Shown: one piece after another, positions 9,275 through 15,672 of the stretch
Layout of the letters: every line of letters begins with the position of its first letter
Position numbering within the stretch: the stretch's first letter is position 1
Source of the DNA: Nitrospirota bacterium
GTDB taxonomy: Bacteria > Nitrospirota > Thermodesulfovibrionia > JACRGW01
Reading direction: 5' to 3'
Assembly: GCA_016212195.1 (NCBI GenBank)
Contig: JACRGW010000154.1
Coordinates: 1-28,178, forward strand
DNA length: 28,178 nucleotides
Position numbers and translations under genes: made by a program
Notes under the pieces: model-generated
The model's input: the letters and a program-made list of their open reading frames with translations, nothing else
Database searches by the model: none
Told to the model about the DNA's origin: nothing

Positions 9275-9367
9275 AGATCAGCTTTCTACACCGTTTTAAG
9301 GAGCGAAGGTATTTTGTTCTACATTATTATAGCGATTTATTTGGACTATTTCTACAATTTTTACTGC

Positions 9368-9396
9368 TTGACAGTCCGCCTTCTGCCTTATATAAT
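9368..9396 (+). promoter_or_regulatory. Perfect-consensus sigma70 promoter upstream of hicAB
   Basis: TTGACA at 9368-9373 and TATAAT at 9391-9396 are exactly 17 bp apart. The predicted start is near 9403, 27 bp before the GTTAGGC core at 9430. A promoter just outside the first cassette recalls the Pc promoter of integrons. The rest of 9275-9486 shows no gene. Confidence 0.75.
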
Positions 9397-9429
9397 TTTG
9401 TTAATTGTCTAATCAGCATAAAAAATATT

Positions 9430-9436
9430 GTTAGGC
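9430..9436 (+). other. Integron core site (GTTRRRY) at the left edge of the hicAB cassette
   Basis: GTTAGGC followed by AT is identical over nine bases to the core at 10013-10021. GTCTAAT at 9407-9413 could pair with it using wobbles, but the 30-bp span is too short for a full attC site. It may be an attI remnant or the end of a decayed attC. Confidence 0.5.
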
Positions 9437-9452
9437 ATATAAAAATAAGCAC

Positions 9453-9480
9453 TTGAAAGACTCCTATTTTCTGGTAAAAT
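9453..9480 (+). promoter_or_regulatory. Possible cassette-borne promoter of hicA
   Basis: TTGAAA at 9453-9458 and TAAAAT at 9475-9480, with a TGG extended -10, are 16 bp apart. The predicted start falls on or next to the hicA ATG, so this transcript would be leaderless. That agrees with the lack of a ribosome-binding site before hicA. Confidence 0.4.
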
Positions 9481-9486
9481 GAATCA

Positions 9487-9753
9487 ATGGGCAAACATGA
9501 GAAACTCTTGCTTAAAATTCTTAGTGGAACCTCAGATTCAAATCTTCATTTCGAAGACTTATGCGACTTGCTGAAAAACTTAGGCTTTGAAGAACGGATA
9601 AGAGGTAGCCATCATATCTTTCGAAAAGAAGGGGTAGTTGAAAAGATTAATTTACAGCGTGACGAGGATAAGGCAAAACCATATCAAGTGAAACAGGTAA
9701 GAAATGTTATTCTAAAATATAAACTTGGAGGAAAAATTAATGTACAAATATGA
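9487..9753 (+). CDS. hicA: HicA-family mRNA interferase toxin
   Basis: An 88-residue HicA toxin, a double-stranded-RNA-binding-like fold that cleaves mRNA at the ribosome. The diagnostic segment DLLKNLGFEERIRGSHHIFRK is present; His42 in GSHH is the expected catalytic residue. The C-terminal VKQVRNVILKYKL helix also fits the family. It overlaps hicB by 14 bp, with toxin first, the normal order for this type II system. It starts 51 bp after the first GTTAGGC core and is in the cassette orientation. The last residues (NVQI) run through the hicB start and may be flexible. Confidence 0.9.
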   Translation: MGKHEKLLLKILSGTSDSNLHFEDLCDLLKNLGFEERIRGSHHIFRKEGVVEKINLQRDEDKAKPYQVKQVRNVILKYKLGGKINVQI

Positions 9754-9952
9754 GATTATAATTTACTGGAGCAGTGAAGACGAGGCTTTTATATCAGAAG
9801 TGCCTGAACTTCCCGGGTGTATGACACATGGGATTACTCCAGAAGATGCTTTAAAAAATGCTAAAGAAGCGATTCAATTGTGGATAGATACAGCAAAGGA
9901 ATTCGGCGATACGATCCCCGAACCAAAAGGCAACAAACTGATATATGCATAA
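9740..9952 (+). CDS. hicB: HicB-family antitoxin
   Basis: A 70-residue HicB antitoxin with the partial RNase H-like fold that masks HicA: YWSSEDEAFISEVPELPGCMTHG followed by a helix, EDALKNAKEAIQLWIDTAKEFG, and the IPEP strand. I chose the ATG at 9740 because GGAGGA at 9727-9732 is 7 nt upstream. A TTG at 9725 would place that site inside the gene. There is no C-terminal helix-turn-helix or ribbon-helix-helix domain, so autoregulation would need another protein or may be absent. An attC-like site begins 9 bp after the stop. Confidence 0.9.
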   Translation: MYKYEIIIYWSSEDEAFISEVPELPGCMTHGITPEDALKNAKEAIQLWIDTAKEFGDTIPEPKGNKLIYA

Positions 9953-9961
9953 ATATTTCTT

Positions 9962-10019
9962 GCCTAGCAAAGCACTCCACAGGATGGCGTTCCGCCACCT
10001 GTGAGTTTTAGCGTTAGGC
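9962..10019 (+). other. attC-like integron recombination site
   Basis: Four boxes occur in the attC order. R'' is GCCTAGC (9962-9968), L'' is ACTCCACAGG (9974-9983), L' is CCTGTGAGT (9998-10006) and R' is GTTAGGC (10013-10019). R'' and R' pair over seven positions with one G-T wobble. L'' and L' pair over nine positions, leaving C9977 unpaired; that would be the extrahelical G of the folded bottom strand, a hallmark of attC. The spacers are AAAGC and TTTAGC, and the tip is a TGGCG/CGCCA hairpin with a bulged A. The site is 58 bp, close to the smallest known attC sites. R'' ends AGC instead of AAC. Confidence 0.7.
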
Positions 10020-10039
10020 ATCATTGATTTGAAACTGAT

Positions 10040-10393
10040 ATGTTTGAGAGAAAACATGAAAAGCTGGCTCCTGTATCCGTACTTGTAAAACGTTTAGCAG
10101 CATCTATTGCAATAGCTGGCGTCTTGATTTTGGTTGCTCTATTCGTTGGGGTTGCTGGGTATCACTGGATAGCTGGATTAGATTGGGTTGATGCTCTTTT
10201 AAATGCCTCGATGATTCTTGGAGGAATGGGGCCAATAAATCTACTACAGACAAATGCTGCAAAATTGTTTGCTTCAGGATATGCTCTCTTCAGCGGACTA
10301 ATTTTTATTGCCGTAATGGGAATAGTTCTCTCACCGATTGCTCATCGGATGCTTCATAAATTTCATATTGATGAGAAGGATTTGAAGAAATGA
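10040..10393 (+). CDS. Two-helix membrane protein resembling a K+ channel pore with a degenerate filter
   Basis: A 117-residue protein with TM1 at about 19-41, an amphipathic segment DWVDALLNASMIL at 48-60, the sequence GGMGP at 61-65, TM2 at about 74-98 and a basic cytoplasmic tail (HRMLHKFHIDEKDLKK). The TM, pore-helix, glycine-rich turn, TM layout matches two-TM potassium channels, but the TVGYG filter is replaced by GGMGP, so ion selectivity cannot be assumed. It starts 21 bp after the attC-like R' box and overlaps the next gene by 4 bp, so the two are probably made together. The function is unknown; the channel idea is inference from layout. Confidence 0.6.
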   Translation: MFERKHEKLAPVSVLVKRLAASIAIAGVLILVALFVGVAGYHWIAGLDWVDALLNASMILGGMGPINLLQTNAAKLFASGYALFSGLIFIAVMGIVLSPIAHRMLHKFHIDEKDLKK

Positions 10394-11133
10394 TGCCAAA
10401 CAAAGAGGCTGGTATGGGCGAGAAACAGAATCATAGTCGAACGTGCACAATCTGCGGGAAGACCTTCGCCACTCATGACGTTACTGCCGGTGCTTTCGTC
10501 AGCAAACCCGTTGTCCAAGCCATTCTTCGTGATCATCCCGATTGGTCAGCCGAGAACTACATATGCCGGGCCGACTTGGCACGATATCGGGCTGAGTACG
10601 TTCATTCACTGCTCGAGTCTGAAAAAGGAGAGTTGACCCACCTCGAGCAGGAGGTTCTGAAAAGCCTTCGAGAACACGAACTCCTTTCGACGAACGTCGA
10701 TGCCGAGTTCGAGAAAGAGTGGACTATAGGCGAGAGATTGGCAGATCGAGTCGCGACGTTTGGTGGTAGTTGGGCATTTCTCATCTTTTTCGGCGGTTTC
10801 ATTGCTTTCTGGATCGCGATGAACTCGGTCGTTCTATTCTTGCGCCCCGTCGATCCGTATCCTTTCATCCTCTTGAACCTATTGCTTTCCTGTCTTGCTG
10901 CGATCCAGGCGCCCATCATCATGATGAGCCAGAATCGTCAAGAGGCGAAGGATCGCCTTCGCTCACAGCATGACTACCAAGTGAATCTCAAAGCCGAGCT
11001 GGAGATTAGGCATCTTAACGAGAAGATAGATCACCTCCTGTCCCATCAGTGGGAACGACTAGTCCAGATCCAGGAGGTTCAACTCGAACTGCTTTCAGAA
11101 ATTGGCCGAACTGATGACCGAACGGAGACATAG
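10390..11133 (+). CDS. DUF1003 membrane protein with N-terminal Cys motif and C-terminal coiled coil
   Basis: A 247-residue protein. The N-terminal segment has C19-x2-C22 and C59, a possible metal-binding knuckle. Residues 127-149 and 157-180 are membrane helices in the DUF1003 pattern (GGSWAFLIFFGGFIAFW, then PFILLNLLLSCLAAIQAPIIMMSQNRQ). A coiled coil follows to the end. The start overlaps the upstream stop (ATGA); Met2 and Met9 are alternative starts. Its codons are visibly richer in G and C than the neighbours (TCG, CGA and CTCGAG are frequent), which supports recent acquisition. DUF1003 has no established reaction. Its stop codon lies inside a short direct repeat (11124-11140). Confidence 0.75.
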   Translation: MMPNKEAGMGEKQNHSRTCTICGKTFATHDVTAGAFVSKPVVQAILRDHPDWSAENYICRADLARYRAEYVHSLLESEKGELTHLEQEVLKSLREHELLSTNVDAEFEKEWTIGERLADRVATFGGSWAFLIFFGGFIAFWIAMNSVVLFLRPVDPYPFILLNLLLSCLAAIQAPIIMMSQNRQEAKDRLRSQHDYQVNLKAELEIRHLNEKIDHLLSHQWERLVQIQEVQLELLSEIGRTDDRTET

Positions 11134-11165
11134 GTAACAAAATATTCTGGGGACATAGGTATCAC
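11124..11165. repeat. Short direct repeat at the right end of the accessory island
   Basis: GACATAGGTA occurs at 11127-11136 and again at 11152-11161, inside 17-bp near-copies (11124-11140 and 11149-11165) that differ at three positions. The first copy contains the stop of the DUF1003 gene. It may mark an insertion junction. The remaining intergenic stretch to 11313 shows only -10-like TATAAT at 11273 and 11283. Confidence 0.5.
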
Positions 11166-11313
11166 TTTTCTATAATAAACCAGTCTGACCACCTTTTGCC
11201 TAAGATCGCAAACCTTGAGATCGTACCTGATTCGAGATTCTCTTTCTCTATATCTCAGACCAATTTCTGTAGTATAATTCGGTATAATTCTCTTTATCGA
11301 GGAGGAATCTGAT

Positions 11314-11865
11314 ATGAAAATCCATTATGAATACAGGACAGAGGATGGAAAACACATCAGGCTTGTTCAGGGTGATATTACTGATCAAAATACCGATGCC
11401 ATCGTGAATGCTGCAAATTCACATCTCCAGCATGGAGGAGGTGTTGCAGGGGCAATAGTAAGAAAAGGTGGTCAGATAATACAGGATGAGAGTAATAAGA
11501 TAGGCTATGTGCCTGTCGGAAAGGCAGCAATAACTACAGCAGGCAGTCTCCAAGCAAGGTTTGTAATTCATACAGTAGGCCCAAGATGGGGTGAGGGAGA
11601 TGAAGATAATAAGCTTAAGAACGCAGTCCTTAGTAGCCTTGAAGTTGCCTCTGAAAAGAATCTCAGGAGTATCGCATTACCCGCTATAAGCGCCGGTATA
11701 TTCGGTTTTCCTAAAGAGCGTTGCGCCGAAATCCTTATCGGAGAAACAGCAGAATTCTTAAGAAATAAACCCGATACCCCTCTTAATGAAATAAATATCT
11801 GTATCTTCGATGACCAGACAGTAAAGATATTCCTGAAGGAGTTTGAGAAGCAGTTTGGTCCTTAA
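11314..11865 (+). CDS. Macrodomain protein (ADP-ribose / O-acetyl-ADP-ribose hydrolase type)
   Basis: A 183-residue single-domain macro protein. The ADP-ribose-binding features are in order: QGDIT at 19-23, the catalytic-loop VNAANSHLQHGGGVAGAI at 31-48 with Asn32 and Asn35, GYVPVGKAAITTAG at 64-77, and PAISAGIFGFPKE at 123-135. Family members remove ADP-ribose from proteins or deacetylate O-acetyl-ADP-ribose. GAGGAGGA at 11299-11306 is a strong ribosome-binding site 7 nt before the ATG. It stands alone, convergent with phoU and just right of the accessory island. No ADP-ribosyltransferase partner lies nearby. Confidence 0.92.
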   Translation: MKIHYEYRTEDGKHIRLVQGDITDQNTDAIVNAANSHLQHGGGVAGAIVRKGGQIIQDESNKIGYVPVGKAAITTAGSLQARFVIHTVGPRWGEGDEDNKLKNAVLSSLEVASEKNLRSIALPAISAGIFGFPKERCAEILIGETAEFLRNKPDTPLNEINICIFDDQTVKIFLKEFEKQFGP

Positions 11866-11988
11866 GAATTTGTTAAATCAGGCCCTCTCTTATTTTCATT
11901 TCACAGGATACTAAATTCCATCTTTCATTCCGCCTGATTTGGAATGACGATAATTAAAGTGGTGATAGTTTCATAGACAGAGATTTCT

Positions 11989-12654
11989 TTACTGTTTTTG
12001 GGAAGGTGTGAGGTGTCTTATCATCTTTCCTTCGATATTATATATAACCATTTCGGCTACATTCGTGGCATGGTCTGCTATTCGCTCAATATATTTAGAG
12101 ACGTAGGTAATCCTTGTTGCCCTCGATACTGTAGAAGGGTCCTGGATCATGAAGAAGAGTAACTCATTAAAGACCTGTACATTAAGCATATCAACCTCGT
12201 CATCCCTCTTTATCACATCCATTGCGAGTTCCGTATCGCCCTTTACAAGGGCATCGAGTGCATCCCTCACCATTCCCCTCGCAATCTCTGTCATTCTCGG
12301 AATATCAATGTAAGGTTTAAGGATTGGCTCTTCGTTCAGTTCAATCGCCCTCTCGGCGATGTCCTCAGCAAGGTCTCCCATCCTTTCAAGGTCTGTGGTT
12401 ATCTTCATTGCTGTAGTTATAAACCTCAGGTCTCTTGCCCTGGGCTGTCTGATCGCAATAAGCCTTATACATTCCTCGTCTATTTCTACATCAAGGGCAT
12501 TTATTTTATGGTCGTTCTCTATAACCTTCCTCGCAAGATCTGAGTCCCTTTCAACAAGAGATGCAACTGCATCCCTTATGGCTGCTTCAACCACGGCACC
12601 CATTCTTAAAATCTTTTCCTTAAGTTCTCCAAGCTCTTTTTCGAATACTGTCAT
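11989..12654 (-). CDS. phoU: Phosphate uptake regulator PhoU
   Basis: A 221-residue two-repeat helical protein. Each three-helix PhoU repeat has its metal-binding E/DxxxD pattern: DLERMGDLAEDIAE in the first and YIERIADHATNVAEM in the second. PhoU links Pst transport to PhoR, repressing the Pho response when phosphate is ample. AAGGGG lies 7 nt before the ATG. It is last in the pstC-pstA-pstB-phoU unit, 45 bp after pstB. The 123-bp convergent gap to the macrodomain gene has only a weak CATTCC/GGAATG palindrome. Confidence 0.96.
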   Translation of the reverse strand: MTVFEKELGELKEKILRMGAVVEAAIRDAVASLVERDSDLARKVIENDHKINALDVEIDEECIRLIAIRQPRARDLRFITTAMKITTDLERMGDLAEDIAERAIELNEEPILKPYIDIPRMTEIARGMVRDALDALVKGDTELAMDVIKRDDEVDMLNVQVFNELLFFMIQDPSTVSRATRITYVSKYIERIADHATNVAEMVIYNIEGKMIRHLTPSQKQ

Positions 12655-12699
12655 ATAAAACCCCTTGGTATGATCCTCATTATATCAGATTATTCTTCC

Positions 12700-13488
12700 C
12701 TATCCAAATCTTCCTGTAATATACTCCTCAGTTAATTTTTTGGTAGGTGCAGTGAAAATCTTTTCTGTTCTATCAAACTCAATGATCTCTCCCAGATACA
12801 TAAAGGCTGTAGAGTCTGATACTCTTGCTGCCTGCTGCATGTTATGCGTTACTATTATTATTGTTACCTCATTCTTTAATTCTATTATCAGTTCTTCTAT
12901 TTTTGAGGTTGCTGTTGGATCAAGGGCTGAAGTTGGTTCATCAAAAAGGAGGATTCTTGGATCTGTAGCAAGAGCCCTTGCTATACAGAGCCTCTGCTGT
13001 TGACCACCGGAGAGTTCAAATGCAAGATCGTGTAGCCTGTCTTTTACCTCCTCCCAGAGGGCCGCACCTCTCAACGATTTTTCTACCCTTTCATTTAGTA
13101 TCTGCTTATTATTTATCCCTCTTACCCTGAGTCCGTAGGCCACATTTTCGTATATCGATTTCGGAAAGGGATTTGGCTTCTGGAATACCATACTTATCTG
13201 CATCCTTATCTCTATCGGGTCTATCTCAGTAGAAATGATATTTATATTATCTGGATAGAGGATTATTTCTCCCTCATATCTATTGCCGGGATATAAATCA
13301 TGCATCCGGTTAAAGCATCTAAGGAATGTTGTCTTCCCACAGCCTGAAGGACCTATTAGGGCTGTTACCTTTCTCCTTTCTATTGGGAGACTGATATTTT
13401 TCAGTGCCTGGACAGCGCCATAATAGAAGTTGAGGTTTTTGACCTCAGATTTTAACTTTTCCGAAATAGCTATAGACATTTCGCTCAT
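12700..13488 (-). CDS. pstB: Phosphate ABC transporter ATPase PstB
   Basis: A 262-residue ATPase that drives phosphate import with PstSCA. Walker A is GPSGCGKT at 46-53, the signature LSGGQQQRLCIARAL starts at 159, Walker B LLFDEPTSALDP is at 180-191, and the H-loop His is at 215. PstB-specific features include RCFNRMHDL after Walker A and QKPNPFPKSIYENVAYG after the Q-loop. Met4 is an alternative start; neither has a clear ribosome-binding site. It is separated from pstA by 93 bp containing two 7-bp periodic tracts that are inverted copies of each other. Confidence 0.97.
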   Translation of the reverse strand: MSEMSIAISEKLKSEVKNLNFYYGAVQALKNISLPIERRKVTALIGPSGCGKTTFLRCFNRMHDLYPGNRYEGEIILYPDNINIISTEIDPIEIRMQISMVFQKPNPFPKSIYENVAYGLRVRGINNKQILNERVEKSLRGAALWEEVKDRLHDLAFELSGGQQQRLCIARALATDPRILLFDEPTSALDPTATSKIEELIIELKNEVTIIIVTHNMQQAARVSDSTAFMYLGEIIEFDRTEKIFTAPTKKLTEEYITGRFG

Positions 13489-13494
13489 TTATTT

Positions 13495-13529
13495 AGTGAA
13501 CAGTGAATAGTTGTTAGTGAATAGTATTC
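13495..13529. repeat. 7-bp tandem tract between pstB and pstA (left arm)
   Basis: Five heptamers of the form AGTGAAT (two exact, the rest degenerate). AGTGAACAGTGAA matches the reverse complement of 13562-13574 at 12 of 13 positions, so the two tracts could form a long stem in the pst mRNA. Confidence 0.6.
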
Positions 13530-13552
13530 CAACGAATATTTATTTTTACTAC

Positions 13553-13580
13553 TAACTGCTCTTCACTCTTCACTGATTGA
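13553..13580. repeat. 7-bp tandem tract between pstB and pstA (right arm)
   Basis: Heptamers of the form TCTTCAC occur twice exactly (13560-13573) with degenerate flanking units. It is the inverted partner of 13495-13529 and reaches the pstA stop. Confidence 0.55.
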
Positions 13581-13581
13581 C

Positions 13582-14490
13582 TTACCATTTTATCTTCTTC
13601 CTGAACCTGTATCTGATATAAATTGCTATGCCGTTCATAACCAGAGTCATTACCATAAGTACTATGCCTGCTGCTGCAGCGTTCATATGAAAACCTTTTT
13701 GCGGCCTCGATACCCAGTTGAAGAGCTGAATGGGCATGACAGTGAAGGGGTCAAGTAGCCACCTAAATGATATAAATGGGAAATCCGAAGACAGAGGCGA
13801 TGTAGGGAGAAACGCTATAAATGTCAATGCACCGACAGTTATCAATGGAGCTGTCTCTCCAATGGCCCTTGAAAGACCGATGATTATCCCGGTAAGAATC
13901 CCACCTGTGGAATAAGGGAGTATATGCCATCTTACGGTCTGCCATTTTGTCGCACCCAGTGCATAAGATGCCTCCCTTATTGAATTCGGGATTGCCCTTA
14001 TGGCTTCTCTCGTTGCCATTATAACCACGGGTAATATTAGCAGGGTGAGGGCTAGCCCGCCTGTAAGAATACTCTCACCGAATTTAAAGAAGTATACAAA
14101 TAACCCAAGCGCAAGAAGTCCATAAATAATAGAAGGTATACCTGCAAGATTCGCTATATTGATCTCGATAATATTGGTAAACAAGTTTTTCCCTGCATAT
14201 TCCTCAAGGTATATACCTGCTGCAACCCCTAAGGGTATCGCTGCCAGTGCTGTGACAATCATTACGAGAACCGTACCCACCCACGCGGAGAGTATCCCTG
14301 CATTTTCAGGAAACCTTGAAGGAAAGGATGTGAAGAACTTGTAACTCAACCTCGGGAATCCGTCAATGAACAGATCTAAAAAAAGCGTAAGCAGCAGTGC
14401 AAGGCCTACAAAGGACGAAAGTAGTCCAATGGTTGCGAAGGTGTAATCCCAGTATTTTGAAATGGCTATTCGCCTTTTAATATCTTTCAT
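13582..14490 (-). CDS. pstA: Phosphate ABC transporter permease PstA
   Basis: A 302-residue inner-membrane permease with about six helices. It pairs with PstC to form the phosphate channel. The cytoplasmic coupling (EAA) loop REASYALGATKWQTVRWHILPYSTGGILTGIIIG lies around residues 171-204, followed by LSRAIGETAPL, diagnostic for PstA/PstC. The region before the ATG consists almost entirely of a TTTGCAT-type heptamer tract, and no ribosome-binding site is visible, so translation may depend on coupling to pstC. Confidence 0.96.
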   Translation of the reverse strand: MKDIKRRIAISKYWDYTFATIGLLSSFVGLALLLTLFLDLFIDGFPRLSYKFFTSFPSRFPENAGILSAWVGTVLVMIVTALAAIPLGVAAGIYLEEYAGKNLFTNIIEINIANLAGIPSIIYGLLALGLFVYFFKFGESILTGGLALTLLILPVVIMATREAIRAIPNSIREASYALGATKWQTVRWHILPYSTGGILTGIIIGLSRAIGETAPLITVGALTFIAFLPTSPLSSDFPFISFRWLLDPFTVMPIQLFNWVSRPQKGFHMNAAAAGIVLMVMTLVMNGIAIYIRYRFRKKIKW

Positions 14491-14521
14491 AATTTTTCAT
14501 TTTGAATTTTGCATTTTGCAT
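14487..14521. repeat. 7-bp tandem tract filling the pstC-pstA junction
   Basis: Five heptamers of the TTTGCAT type (two exact at 14508-14521) occupy nearly the whole space between the pstC stop (14524-14526) and the pstA start (14490). Confidence 0.65.
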
Positions 14522-14523
14522 TT

Positions 14524-15408
14524 TTAGTATCTCTCCCTTATCTTCGCCCTCAAGAAGAATCCCAGGATATTAAAAAACAGGGTCATAAAGAATAAGGCGA
14601 TTCCTGCTGCAAATATCGTTTTATATTCCAGTGTCCCATGGGGGACGTCACCGAGGCTCACCATAACTATATAGGAAGTGAATGTCTGGACAGGCTCTAA
14701 GGGATTGAAGGTAAAATTCGGCATCATTCCTGCTGCGATTGCGACTACCATGGTCTCTCCTATCGCCCTCGATATGCCGATGATAAAAGCTGCTGCTATC
14801 CCTGAAAATGCAGCCGGTATAATAACCTTGAATGCTGTCTGCAGCCTTGTAGCGCCCATCGCATAAGAACCTTCCTTTATATGCATCGGAACTGCCCTCA
14901 TGGCATCCTCACTCACAGAGCTCACATAGGGTATTATCATTATACCCATTATTATACCGGGGCTTAAGGCATTAAAGCCCGAAAGGTCAGGTATGAACTT
15001 CTGGAGGATCGGGGTCAGAAATAGAAGTGCAAAATAACCATAGACAACCGTCGGGACCGCTGCTAAGAGCTCAAGTACCGGCTTCACCGTTTCTCTTACC
15101 TTATGAGGCGCATATTCGCTTAAGTATATTGCAGCAATCAAACCAAGTGGTAATGCAACTGACAGTGCAATTGAAGTTGTCAGGAGAGTCCCTGTCACGA
15201 GTGGGAGTACACCGAACCTGGGCTCTGCAAAAAGTGGCGTCCACTGAGTTCCTGTTAAGAATTCTATAATCGGGATTTTTTTAAAGAACCCATAGGACTC
15301 ATAGAATAAGATAATTACAATGCTCAAAGTGATGAATATGGAGGAGGCAGCACTTAAGAACAAAACCGCCTCTATAAAAAACTCTTTAAGTCTGATTTTT
15401 TTTCTCAT
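14524..15408 (-). CDS. pstC: Phosphate ABC transporter permease PstC
   Basis: A 294-residue permease with about six helices. The PstC features are the region QWTPLFAEPRFGVLPLVTGT at about 56-75, the coupling loop KEGSYAMGATRLQTAFKVIIP and ISRAIGETMVVAIAAG. It is first in the pstC-A-B-phoU transcript, which starts from its own Pho-box promoter (15543-15587) about 130 bp upstream. That leader carries a dispersed palindromic repeat (15430-15527). Confidence 0.96.
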   Translation of the reverse strand: MRKKIRLKEFFIEAVLFLSAASSIFITLSIVIILFYESYGFFKKIPIIEFLTGTQWTPLFAEPRFGVLPLVTGTLLTTSIALSVALPLGLIAAIYLSEYAPHKVRETVKPVLELLAAVPTVVYGYFALLFLTPILQKFIPDLSGFNALSPGIIMGIMIIPYVSSVSEDAMRAVPMHIKEGSYAMGATRLQTAFKVIIPAAFSGIAAAFIIGISRAIGETMVVAIAAGMMPNFTFNPLEPVQTFTSYIVMVSLGDVPHGTLEYKTIFAAGIALFFMTLFFNILGFFLRAKIRERY

Positions 15409-15429
15409 AGCTTAGTTTTCAAAAACGAG

Positions 15430-15527
15430 ATTCCTCGCTTCGCCCTGTACCATTTGGTTCAGGGCTTCGCTCGGAATGACAAACTCCATATCTGTCATTG
15501 CGAGGGACGGAGTCCCGAAGCAATCTC
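15430..15527. repeat. Dispersed palindromic repeat in the pstC leader (two modules)
   Basis: Module A (15430-15480) carries ATTCCTCGCTTCG and the inverse-like TTCGCTCGGAATGAC around CCCTG/CAGGG arms. Module B (15494-15527) reads from GTCATTGCGAGG to CCGAAGCAATCTC with an inner GGGAC/GTCCC stem. The same two modules occur inside phoR (17275-17356). The type is widespread in bacterial intergenic DNA. The rest of 15409-15672 holds the Pho box, -10 and terminator. Confidence 0.75.
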
Positions 15528-15542
15528 TACTTTGAACGCCTT

Positions 15543-15587
15543 ATTATAAAATTCTTTTGTTACAACAATGTTACAATAATATTACAG
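15543..15587 (-). promoter_or_regulatory. Pho box (three 11-bp repeats) and -10 of the pstCAB-phoU unit
   Basis: On the minus strand three consecutive 11-bp units follow each other: CTGTAATATTA (15587-15577), TTGTAACATTG (15576-15566) and TTGTAACAAAA (15565-15555). They fit the PhoB consensus of 11-bp direct repeats with CTGTAA/CTGTCA cores. A perfect TATAAT lies at 15548-15543, 6 bp after the last unit. PhoB bound here would activate transcription into pstC. Confidence 0.75.
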
Positions 15588-15623
15588 TTTTGTTAAAAAG
15601 CTGGATTTGCATTATATGGCATG

Positions 15624-15650
15624 AAAAAAGGGCGTGTAATCACACGCCCT
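15624..15650 (-). terminator. Intrinsic terminator after pstS
   Basis: GGGCGTGT and ACACGCCC form an 8-bp perfect stem with a 4-nt loop, followed on the minus strand by six T. It lies about 23 bp after the pstS stop and would end most pstS transcripts, allowing the binding protein to be made in excess over pstCAB. Confidence 0.9.
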
Positions 15651-15672
15651 TATGTTTAATTTGAATCGGTTT

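Noticed and set aside
11198..11280. A second attC site after the DUF1003 gene (GCCTAAG at 11198)
   Set aside because: No GTTRRRY box follows before the macrodomain gene, and no L''/L' pairing was found.
11926..11946. CATTCC/GGAATG palindrome as a terminator between the macrodomain gene and phoU
   Set aside because: The stem is only 6 bp with a 9-nt loop and no T-run.
13495..13580. Heptamer tracts as a small CRISPR array
   Set aside because: The units are 7 bp with no spacers, and there are no cas genes.
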